Positions 55,301 through 64,000 of a stretch of DNA of 64,000 nt are shown in pieces; position 1 is the stretch's first letter, and each line of letters opens with the position of its first letter. The DNA comes from Symbiodinium microadriaticum (lineage: Eukaryota; Sar; Dinophyceae; Suessiales; Symbiodiniaceae): contig LSRX01000340.1 in NCBI GenBank assembly GCA_001939145.1, positions 492,883 through 556,882 on the forward strand, read 5' to 3'. A model generated the notes under the pieces. That model was not told the origin of the DNA. It worked only from the letters and a program-made list of their open reading frames with translations, and did no database searches. The translations under genes and the position numbers were made by a program.

Positions 55301-58300
55301 AAGATGGCGGCAATCGAGAAACAGCTGGCTGACACCACGGAAGAATATGAAAGCAGCCGCCAGAACAAAGGAGTAACAAAAGCAGGGATGACTTAGCAGT
55401 ACCTGCCGCATTTTCTGGAAGCAGGGAAGCAAAGGAGGGGGTGTCTTAGCACTACTTTTCTCATCCTTTGCGTAAGTTTCTGGAACTATTACAGTAACAT
55501 ATTCCTGGGGTGGGTCTTGAGTACCTTAAAAGACTTTGGGGTGCCTTGAGTGGCTCCTGGTCATACGAAAAGAAGCGACAGAAGTTCCATCTCTTTGTGG
55601 CCGGTTTGATTCGTTGAAGATGCCGCGTGCGCGCGTGTGTTGCATGCATACATAGATACATACATGCACGTATGTGGAGACAGCGAGGGAAGGAGGGTCA
55701 CACGTCTGTGTATGTGCCGTATGCTCCAAAGCCTATTCCATGCCTCCAGGTCACTGCAGCGAAGTTGACGAATAGTCTTCAAGTCCCAAGCTTACCCGCG
55801 CTTTTTCAAGATTGCTGGTGATAAGACTGTACGGAACAAGACCCCTAGGGTCTGAAGCCTACTAAACCACAGAACTGAAGCACCGCCTAAACTGGCCCTA
55901 AACATTCGAATCCTAGCCCAGGAATTTCTGAGATGCAGGTGTCCCACGAGAAGAAAGTGGCCGAATTGGATAAGTTGCAGCGCACGACAGAGGTGACACA
56001 TGAACGACTATGGGTTGGATACAGAGTTATAGGCGTCACGGCGTTCGTTTAGAGCCGATACCTTCTGGCATGGCAAGGCTGTTTGGCCCTACTTGAGGAA
56101 GGGTTTGAACGGCGGCTTGTCAAACGATGGAGACTCTTGAATAACGCCTAGAATGCCCAACCATGAACAGGACAAGAAAACGAGGCCGAATGACCTGGAA
56201 CCCACAAAAGCAATCCTGAATTCCCAGATCCCATAGCAGGCATAGTAGTGCGTGATACTTCCGGCAGAAAACCATTCTCATTATGCTAAATGTTGCAACC
56301 AAAGCCTACCCCAAAGCTGCTGAGCCTCCTGCGTAAACTTAACTTCCCTAAAGGCCTGAAAAACCATACAGCCCCCTAAACGCCTACACTTCGAGAGGAG
56401 CAAGCTCTGAAATCCGAGCGGGCAGTGAGGATCGCCGAAGGCGAAATCACGCGGCCGCTTCGCTTCGGGCAGATTTTTGGAGGTCCTTGCGGTTTAGGGT
56501 TACCGCCCAGTCCCGTACACTTTAACCGACATGATGATCTTTGACGCACATTCGACATGGACAGTGCTTCTCACAGTGGGGGCCTAGCTTTTGGTGAATG
56601 ACGGGTTTAGGGCTGAGGGCTTCAAGTATTATTGTTTCGGGTGTTACGTGTTGAAACACTTCAAACCAAACGGGGTTTTGGGGGTCGATGGAGGTACCTC
56701 GCAACACAGCTCCCAAACCTTTCTCTGAGTATTCAATCAAATCTCGTGGATTACTATTGGCTCGGACTTTGGGATGTTGAAGCCACACCTCCACATGTTC
56801 TGCCGCTTGGATGGCTTTGGTTGTTGAGTTTCGGCGAATGCCCCAAAGCATAGACCCCACAAAACAACCACGTGAACTGCCTTTTGCCTCGCAGCATCAA
56901 GCTCTTCTACATGACTTCTGCAGTTTAGGTACCGCGAACATGACAAGTTCATCATCCACAGGGCGGGAGGTTTGCCACCCCGCAATGCCCAGCCCAAATC
57001 TTCGAGAAGGGGACGAGTCAAGCTGCAAACCCCTCAAGGCCTTAAAGAAATAAAGCAAATCAAGTAATTGTAGTAGTGGCAATAGTACTAATTAGTAATA
57101 GTAATAGTATTTAGTAATAATACTGGTAATTGAGCCCTGAAAGGGCTATAAGTCCTTCCGTGTTGAGGTTGCAAGAGACCGAAAAGTCGCTTCGCTTCGA
57201 AATCGAGGACATGAAAGTCAGGCTCCTCCGCACAATGCAACAGCACACGAGTTTCGGTTCGACTGCATGGTTAGCTAATCAAGGGGCTCAGAGAGTTCTG
57301 CCGAGAGGTTTGATCGTGGCTTTCCGGAGGCCCAGGCTTCAGGCCTTCGTGGTTGAGGATGTTCAGGAAGCCAGCGGCGGGTTTACATTGATGATCTAGA
57401 TATGAAGTCTGGACTGAAAGTTAGAAATTTGAAGGTTCGAGCTGTCGTGTCTTGCTTGCTCTGTCGGAAGCTCAGCAACTTGAGCTAAGTGTTGGATTCC
57501 TTTGAGACTTCGCCAGAGTCTTCTCTCGACCGCACTGAGGATGCAAATGCAATCACAAAATCCTTCAACAGCGAAAGGATACAAAGGGCGCCAACAGGCT
57601 GTGACTCTGGACACCTACAATGGGAAATCCTTGAGACCCTGCCGGAGTCTGACGCCAAGCCCTTCACTTGCCCGTGAAGCTCACCAAAATCGTGCTTACA
57701 TCACTACGAGCCACCCTCGACTCTAGAGCACCAATTCTTGGACCCTTACTCGCTGGCTCTTTCAATCCGGAGGAGTCCTGTCTGAGAGGTGATTGAGGGT
57801 CTACTATATGGGGACCTTCATGTATCCTTCCCGAAACTCCCGCATGCGGAACATAAGCTTACGGTCACTTCAGAAGTCCTCTCATCTGCCGCCAGTACAA
57901 CCTCAGACCGCTTGACAGACCTTAAGCCTCACGCTCCAACATCCTTAACTCCGATATGCTAGAACCCATTACGCCGCCAGACCGAAAACAAGCAAACGAA
58001 ACCAAAGGAAGCCAAAAACCTTGAAGCAATCGACACCTCGTGAGGGACACCCTTAAGCCCCAGATCTCCCCCCAGCCGGTGCTCGAGGCTCCAAGTCGCG
58101 GAAAGGGCCGAAGAGCTCCAAAGATCCCGAGAGAAAGCCGAGTTTCTGGAGGCCGAAACGCAATAACCAAGGGGAGAACTCTCAGTCTGGAGTAAAGACG
58201 CTGTCCCTTCTTGAGAGAAGAGATGTAGTTTTGGCAGAGTGAGTGAACGAGAGGGGTGGCGGTTGATGACTCGTACGGCCAAGTGGTCAGGCCTTGTGGT

Positions 58301-60193
58301 GGGCTGGTGGGTTTAGGGGCTCAAAAAAGATTAGAAGACTACGTTCGGGTGTTGCCTTGGTTTGGCTTGGACCATGGTTTAGCGGTTAAGCTAGCTTATA
58401 ACGCTTCAACCGTTGAAGCCTTCGGAGAGGCTGAACGAACTTCGGCTAAATCGGCGCTTAGCTTAGCGGGTGGTAAGGGAAACGGAAAGACAAAAGGTTG
58501 GCAACCCGTAGACACCTCAGTCCTGAAGCTCTGGGCGTTCTCTGGATCCGGACGTACAATCCCCTCCTCGCCACCAATCAGGAGATAGTATGCTATACGG
58601 GCCTCTCTGTAGTAGAACTTAGTTACACTAAACTCTATTGGGGTCATAGGGGCCTCTCTTTCTAAACTATAACCCCCAAAGGCCCAAGCCCCCAGTTCTA
58701 GTTCTTCAGGCCCCTTTATACACACCTTGCCAGGATGAGCTGCGAAGACTTCGCGGCTCGGCAACGTCGGGGGGGGGGGGGGGGGGGCACCCCCTACGAC
58801 GCGATTTTTGTAGCAAGGCTTAGGGCTTCGGGTTTTGATGCAGGGTTCTGTGAAATCATGCAGTGATCAGCAGTGTCTGGCTTCAAGAAAAGGGTTGCTG
58901 CAGCAACATTCGGAAACATGTTTGCCTAATGCGTCCCAAAGCCCAGCCCCTCAGCCCGCCCAAGCCCAAACCCAAAAGCTTCAGAGCGCATGCTAAGGAA
59001 AGCGCATGGCAGACCGCAAGCATGCTGAGGCGGAGGCCTTGAGGAAGGAGCTTATGGAATACGCCCCTCAAACCTTGTTCGTTTAATTTTGTTATGGATC
59101 TAATTGGGTCGTCTAGCCCTTTATAGGAGTTTCGGGGTTGAGGCTGAGCAGGGCTGTGGGGATCTCGGGTCCTGCTACAGGGCTTTGGAAAGTTTACTTG
59201 GGCTTGGGATGTTCGGGTTGGGGGGGGGGGGGGATTGGTTGCCCTTGGAGGTTTCAGTCGGATGTGTACGGCCTTATGATAGGTTTTTGCACGATTTTAC
59301 TATGTTTTTTTTCTAAATCAGCAGAGAATGTTGCCTCACAAAGGAGGGTGAATGTCCTGCCTGCAAAAATGGAGCGCCCTTTCGTCTCGAGTTAGGCCCG
59401 AAAATTCCGAAACTCCCTGCTCCTGGGATGCTGTCGCCCAGAGTTTTGAGACGGCATCTTCGGGTTTCCAGGGGTTGAAGGCCTACTCTATGTACCTATG
59501 ATTCTAGGATGTTAGGGCTTTCGGGTTTAAAAGGGGGGTTGAAGACTTTTGTTTGGGAGTCTTTGGTGTAATGCAATGGCTAGCCTTGACCAAAGCCTGA
59601 GGGGAGTCATTCTCCATGTCCGTACGTTTTTGGCCCCCTGGGTTCGTCCATGGCACGATTGCAACACTCACTACCGTACACCCTTACACAAAGAGTTTCC
59701 TCGGCGCTGGAGCTGCTGGGGTTCCGTTCTCTTCCCGAAGTTGCGAGAACCTGAACCCTCAATGGGTCCACCAAGCTGCGAGAATCGAAATACCCTGCAC
59801 CAACGATGCGCTCCTCATCCTGAGGTCAAGTTCATCGTGAAGATCCTGCCCGATGAGTGGCGTGCGAGAGCGACTTGGGCTGACTCCCACAGGGCCGCAA
59901 CGATCACAAGCGGGTTTGGGGTTCTGGGTCTAGACAACAGCCGTGATGAGGAGGCAGCAAGTAAGGGTTAGTAGATTCGAGCCTGAGCCCTGAAGCCCCA
60001 CTTGCAGAAAGCAGAAAGGCGAAACCTGAAGTCCAGAAACTAAGCCCAAAACGCCCTAGACACCGAACCTGAAGCCTGTGATTTCAAAGCCCTACGTGTT
60101 AGAGCCTCCCTAACCCTCATAGCGCCTGGGACCCAGGTGAAACCCGAAATCCTCCAGCGATTGGCTTCCAAGCATGGCCCCGCCGGCGCCGAG
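49056..60193 (+). CDS. gene E: coiled-coil protein built from micro-exons
   Basis: Predicted long charged coiled-coil protein; the function is unknown. Exons placed: 49056-49101, 49190-49268, 52828-52940, 53203-53230, 53595-53633, 54259-54300, 54619-54672, 55265-55372, 55939-55992, 56398-56440, 57176-57216, 58088-58151, 59013-59056, 59825-59878 and 60137-60193. From 52828 to 57216 nine exons join without a phase break, using GT, GC and GA donors. Typical text is FERRKRKFIRQMEEER, KEMDEKMAAIEKQLADTTEE, VSHEKKVAELDKLQRTTE, EKSLRFEIEDMK, VAERAEELQRSREKAEFLE and RKHAEAEALRKELM, rich in Lys, Glu, Ala and Leu at heptad-like spacing. No motor, kinase or other domain was found in these parts. The most plausible role is structural (cytoskeleton, flagellum or scaffold), which is inference. 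The N- and C-termini are not defined. Confidence 0.7.
49190..49268 (+). CDS. gene E exon (AHARLRLLKPPSKKASQEEL)
   Basis: The acceptor is ATGCAAG. It continues the previous exon in phase (EKA-AAHARLRLLK). The end is uncertain (GC donor after TGG, or an earlier GT). The dispersed element and C-rich words follow. Confidence 0.55.
49328..49383 (+). repeat. short dispersed element, copy 2
   Basis: Begins CACCCTGCAAAGTCGGGCTC and continues GTCCTAGCAAGGCCGGGAGG, then nine A and CCCTAAGCC. About 55 bp align with the copy at 13134. Confidence 0.65.
52327..52455. repeat. TA then GA microsatellite
   Basis: (TA)n with ACATA interruptions to about 52410, then (GA)n at 52430-52451. Confidence 0.95.
52828..52940 (+). 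CDS. gene E exon (REAYARKISDTELQLLAAKD)
   Basis: The acceptor is GGCGAAG. The frame starts STRVALNDGRKPSRQS. It ends in phase 2 at a GA donor (GATGG|GAATTC), so that one base from 53203 completes Gly and gives KDDG-CEKQIEAAE. Confidence 0.7.
53203..53230 (+). CDS. gene E 28-bp micro-exon (CEKQIEAAE)
   Basis: The acceptor is TCCACAG and the donor is GCAGAG|GTGCAG. It is supported by phase agreement on both sides and by composition matching its neighbours. Confidence 0.65.
53595..53633 (+). CDS. gene E exon (ADRNEWFKKKKAA)
   Basis: The acceptor is GCCTCCAG and the donor is GT (GCAGCA|GTTGAC), phase 0 on both sides. Confidence 0.65.
53706..53800. repeat. TA / GATA microsatellite
   Basis: TA repeats followed by GATA/GATG units, inside the intron 53634-54258. 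Confidence 0.9.
54259..54300 (+). CDS. gene E exon (VEIAKIRAGVIVMQ)
   Basis: The acceptor is GGGCCAG and the donor is ATGCAG|GTAGCG, phase 0 on both sides, exactly 14 codons. Confidence 0.7.
54619..54672 (+). CDS. gene E exon (ALFERRKRKFIRQMEEER)
   Basis: The acceptor is GGCGGAAG. It ends at a GT donor after AGA; an in-phase GC donor at 54688 would add VCLAA. Confidence 0.75.
55265..55372 (+). CDS. gene E exon (KEMDEKMAAIEKQLADTTEE)
   Basis: The acceptor is CAGCCCAG and the donor is AAAGGA|GTAACA. Its 36 codons form a clear coiled-coil segment, the longest contiguous one in this gene. Confidence 0.8.
55939..55992 (+). CDS. gene E exon (VSHEKKVAELDKLQRTTE)
   Basis: The acceptor is GATGCAG and the donor is ACAGAG|GTGACA, 18 codons, phase 0 on both sides. 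Confidence 0.75.
56398..56440 (+). CDS. gene E exon (EQALKSERAVRIAE)
   Basis: The acceptor is TCGAGAG and the donor is GC (CCGAAG|GCGAAA) in phase 1. It joins 57176 to give IAEETEKSLRFEIEDMK. Confidence 0.7.
57176..57216 (+). CDS. gene E exon (TEKSLRFEIEDMK)
   Basis: The acceptor is TTGCAAG and the donor is GT after ATGAAA. An alternative GC donor six bases later would add VR. Confidence 0.7.
58088..58151 (+). CDS. gene E exon (VAERAEELQRSREKAEFLE)
   Basis: The acceptor is GCTCGAG and the donor is GC (CTGGAG|GCCGAA). Strong coiled-coil text. At least one exon between 57216 and here is missing, because the phases do not meet. Confidence 0.65.
59013..59056 (+). CDS. gene E exon (RKHAEAEALRKELM)
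   Basis: The acceptor is CATGGCAG. It ends at a GA donor (CTTATG|GAATAC) or nearby. Confidence 0.6.
59825..59878 (+). CDS. gene E exon (VKFIVKILPDEWRARATW)
   Basis: The acceptor is TCCTGAG and the donor is GC (ACTTGG|GCTGAC). It is less coiled-coil-like, so it may mark a C-terminal domain or a following gene. A TTTGGGG-type tract follows. Confidence 0.55.
60137..60193 (+). CDS. gene E exon (VKPEILQRLASKHGPAGAE)
   Basis: The acceptor is GACCCAG and the donor is GC (GCCGAG|GCTGGA), 19 codons in phase 0. Confidence 0.55.
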
Positions 60194-63100
60194 GCTGGAA
60201 GCTTATGGAATTGAAGTAGACATCTTGCCTCAAGCCTTGAAGGGCTGAGCCCGAAACCCGATGCCGCAAGCTTAGATGAAGGGTCCCATTTCTGAGGGGG
60301 AACCATGTGGAGTCCGGACAAGCGAATCACTCTAGTTCTGAAGGCTCCTAAACTCGACGAGCAGTTGGAAGATTAGGTCTGCGACTTGAGTCAACAGAGC
60401 AGGTTCCTCTGTTATAAGTGCACATCTCGAGTTCGTCTTCATTGCGGTTCCAGAAGAGAGGGTGCTGTAAGATAGGTCCAGAGCGTCTTAAAAACAAATC
60501 CAATCTAGGGGATTGTATTTCAGAAGCACATACGTTTCTCCAGGTCGATATTAACCTGCTAGCTGTAAGCCTCCTGCCCCCAACCCCCCCCCGTCGGCCG
60601 TGTAGAAGGAAACCGTGCACAAACACAGAGAGCATTGATGCGATGCTATGGCAGCCTCGAAGACTGGGTAAGGTTATTCCTTCGTGTCTACAAAAAGGCT
60701 TCTGTTCAGAGCTTCCCGCAAGTCAAACCCGAAAGCCAACTCGAATCTTGCAGCGACGCTTGCTCTGAACTCAAGCCCAATGAAGCCACAAGAGCTGCCT
60801 GCAGGACTCCACCGTGAGCTGCAACTCACCGCCTTTTAGAGAGCCGTCATCACAGACGCTTTGCTTGAGAACTGAGTTGGGAAGCTTCCAAACCCTAAAC
60901 TGCAGGGGTCGAATGATTAGTAGCAGGTATCCCCTGGTAGTCCTTGTGTTAAAAATGTAAAGTAGAGTATACCCACAACCGCATTCGAATGATTAAACCC
61001 TCTTATGCTGCCGAAAACCCTAATCCCCTGCAGCCCAACCCTTAGACCACGGATGGAATTTGCAGTTCCCAAATGGGAGAGTGATTACTTGCAGCCCTTG
61101 TTATTGGCATTATAGCCAAAAGTATAGGTGAGATTCTTGATGATATGATTGTATGGCTAGTGCTGTTGTTACTTCTGCTTTTTAAATCTAGTGAGAACAG
61201 CCTTCAAGCAGCAATCAGGGTTGAGGATTGTGGGAGTTGAAGGAGAGACCGCCGCTGTGCCAACTGAAGCTTGCCGTTTCGAGTTTCATAGAATCGGATT
61301 TGGGTACAACAGTTGGTGTCGAGTTTGGGGTTGTCGGCTGCAGATTCCTGCATCACGTACCGGCATCTCGGAAAAGCTTTGAGCTTAGACAATGGAGCAC
61401 AGGATTCTTGCTGAAAGTTCGCTCGTTGCTGAGCGGCAACCCATAGACTGCAGAAACCACGGCATCGCGTTCCGTCGGGCGACCTTGTTGTTCCGTTTTT
61501 GGAGGTTCACCGTAGTTCCGTGCCTTTCCGCAAAATCTCCAAACCCCAAGACCGCTTCAGCTTGCTTGTTTTTGCGGTTCGGGGCTGCAGCGTGTCAGGT
61601 GTGGGGCTTCGCTTATCCTAAGACCCCTGCCAACCTTGTACATATCTAACTCCAGTCGCTGAAACACCAAAGGGTCCTCGAAAGAATGGGGAGACTTCCT
61701 CCACAGCGGCATGAATTTCCGGGATGCTTACATGCGAGAACGGCCGAGTAGCACCTACATCATATGAAGCCCTCAGTGAGTTTAGCATCCAGGCCCGCGG
61801 GGCCCCATAAGGCCCCTAAAGCATCGAACCCTTGTACTGAAACCCTTTTCCTTTCGCCTCGAGGCCTTCGCTGCCGCCGTTGGATGAGCATCCTATGCTT
61901 TCTCGCGGGAGCTCGGGAAACTCGAACTCGAACTAGTGGCACAGGGCTTGACACCCTCTGAACCCTGAATGTTTCAAGCGGATGCTTTCTAAGCCTGAAA
62001 AAGCCATGAGTCTCCACACTCCATGCTGCATAGGCGCTCCTGAGTTGGATTTATCGCTTGTAGGTTTCCCTTTAGGCTGACTATTCAGATAGACGTTCAA
62101 CATAAACGCAATCTACGCGAAAGCAGAGTTTGGAGGGGCCACCTTCTGCCCCTTCAAAGCCAAGCTTCGGGGTGTTGCAACGCGTCGTCATCAGGTCCAG
62201 GGCAGTGAAGTCGATCCGATCAGAGGTGACTGTAATGGAGGTGTGACAGCACTCATGGTGGCTTTATCCATGGTATGGTAGGGCTGATCTTAGGAAACCT
62301 AAGCATCTAAGATCACACTAGCAATTGCTTTAAGAATCTTAAGGTGCTTTGGACATTCGGGCACTCCGGCATCGGGCTGAGAGAAAACAAGCCCTAAACC
62401 TAAAGCCAGCCTGAACCCCTGAACCCCAAAGCGCCTGAAGCCTAAACTATTCCCCATAAGCACACATTTCGGGGGTCGAACCCGATTCTCTGCTCGTGTC
62501 GAACAAGACGTTCGACGCAGCATCTCCCATCCGGGCAGATGAGCACCCGATTACATGGTTCTTTTTTGGGCAACAAATGTATAATACCCTGTACCTTATT
62601 TCGGGGTCTTGAAGCCATGAACAAGGATCCTACTATTGGGGATCTACTGAAAAGTGGAGTGACGGCTCCAACATTGCCAAGACCGGTGTGCACTTGCATT
62701 TCCTGGATGAGCGATCTCGCAGCCGATTCGATGCAAGAGCATTGCGACGGCCGAAAAGCAGCGCGCAAGGCGTGGGCGGCGATTTTGGGTCTCCGGCCTA
62801 GGTCTAGGCTTCAGGCTCCATACAGTCCATACACATCCTAAGTTCTTGGCCCGTGATTCTGGTAGAATGACAGATGAACCCGAAACCCAGACAGCAAACG
62901 CCAGAACAGACAGGCGCTGTCCACAAGAAAGAAGCACTGTAAGAGGTAAAGCGTCTGTATAGTTAGTTAGTACTTTGAATCAGACAATCACAGGCTAAAG
63001 GATTCGCAAGAGGCCGAACGATCACCTTCGTTTGGCAGCCGCTTGAAATGTTGCTGCTACCACGGGTTCTTGCACGAGCAAGCAAAGTTCGGTTCAGTGG

Positions 63101-64000
63101 GCAGCAAACACGAACGGCTTCGGCCTTTCAACTTCAAAACCCTAAGCCCTAATCCGTAAGCCCCCATTCCCAGAGATGCAAAGGCTTAGGGATTGCGGGC
63201 CTTCCTGACGTCGTCCTGTTGATGACAGGTCTCCAATTCGGAGTGAGCCGAGGGAGAGTGAGCCAGGTAGTAGAACCTACAGGGTTTGGTCTTCTAGGGC
63301 TGAGCGGGTTAAGGGCTTTGTGCTTGTCGCGTTTGGATTTGCAGGTCTTGATCTTCCCTCCTTTCTTGTTCCAGGGCTTGGGATTACGAGTTTAAGGTTC
63401 CGGGTTCAAAGCTTTGGACGTGGGGGCCTTCAGCTTTGGGGTCTTTAGAAAGCTCCTGGAATCCGATGCCTGGGGATTGAGAGTTGATCCCCAGGCTGTT
63501 TCTGAACCCCCTGCGCTGGCCGGAAAAAGCTGGAGCTGCTTTTCTTGCCCTCAAACCTCCAGAAAAGCCCTTCTAGAGTCTGCTGGGCCTCCTAAGCGGC
63601 CTCAGGGCTCACTGGGATCTTCTGGCTGGGGTCTTTTGGGGGTATTGGGTGTAATTAGGACTCGGGACTTCAGATTCGGCATTGCTGTGGCAGGAAGCAG
63701 TTGTTGGGTTCACCGGCAAGTTTCGGGTGTTGAGTTCAGGGGCTCATGCTCGTGTCTTCCGCGCTGCAGACCGCTGAAGATCGGTCTTCCAAGATCTGGA
63801 GGTTTGGACTTTGAGGATGCGGGCACCAAGCTACCCAGTATATATGTAGTTTATGCTTCAGGGTTCAGTATACCTCTTTGTCACTTCTTGAGCGTAGACC
63901 CCTCCCGTTTGGCAAGAGCTCTACTGTGTGCAGGCGACAGCGCGGGAGCAAAGGGCAAAAGCAGCAAAAGCAAGGCAAGGCTCATTAAGGGGTGCGCTCT
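60194..64000. other. no confident gene
   Basis: Only weak candidates: 62695-62790 is open in two + frames (WMSDLAADSMQEHCDGRK, or LDERSRSRFDARALRR), and about 60780-60830 has LHRELQLTAF. Degenerate TTTAGGG/CCCTAAA words continue to the end, so this is probably intron sequence of gene E or of another + strand gene. Confidence 0.45.

Overview
The window looks like nuclear DNA from a dinoflagellate. The signs, all read from sequence, are a very low coding density, short exons scattered among long introns, splice donors of GC and GA type alongside GT, every recognisable gene on the + strand, a retrogene-like ubiquitin-like/ankyrin protein of a kind I associate with Symbiodiniaceae, and countless degenerate copies of the TTTAGGG telomere word inside introns. 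The species cannot be named from this alone. No bacterial operon, rRNA, tRNA or CRISPR array was seen, and almost none of the long open frames is a gene: exons had to be found by hand from splice sites, reading-phase continuity and family motifs.

Layout. 1-2800: intron-like or intergenic DNA with two small tandem duplications and a TA/ACAT microsatellite. 2809-2943: a possible first exon. About 6.0-15.4 kb: gene A, a class I SAM-dependent methyltransferase of the protein arginine methyltransferase (PRMT) type, with eleven exons recovered; nearly all the core joins from 6085 to 9511 keep the frame. About 16.3-36.5 kb: gene B, a J-domain (DnaJ-like) protein. Its J domain is split by an intron carrying an AGT/AGC microsatellite, and the exons after it appear to encode a long second conserved region. 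31981-33120: an intronless gene for an N-terminal ubiquitin-like fold plus ankyrin repeats, lying on the same strand inside what appears to be a gene B intron. 36.8-37.8 kb: a long compound microsatellite. 38.4-47.5 kb: several convincing but unassigned + strand exons (region D). 48.0-48.4 kb: a pentanucleotide satellite. 49.1-60.2 kb: gene E, a coiled-coil protein built from very small exons; nine consecutive exons (52828-57216) join in phase. 60.2-64 kb: no confident exon.

The most interesting pattern is architectural. Introns tend to carry G/T-rich TTTAGGG-like words in their 5' part and the complementary CCCTAAA-like words in their 3' part, so exons sit where a C-rich tract gives way to a G-rich one. 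The two arms could pair in pre-mRNA and bring intron ends together, which may matter where the 5' splice site is GC or GA. This is inference and has at least one clear exception (6912-7484). All exon ends and joins are hand predictions without transcript evidence.
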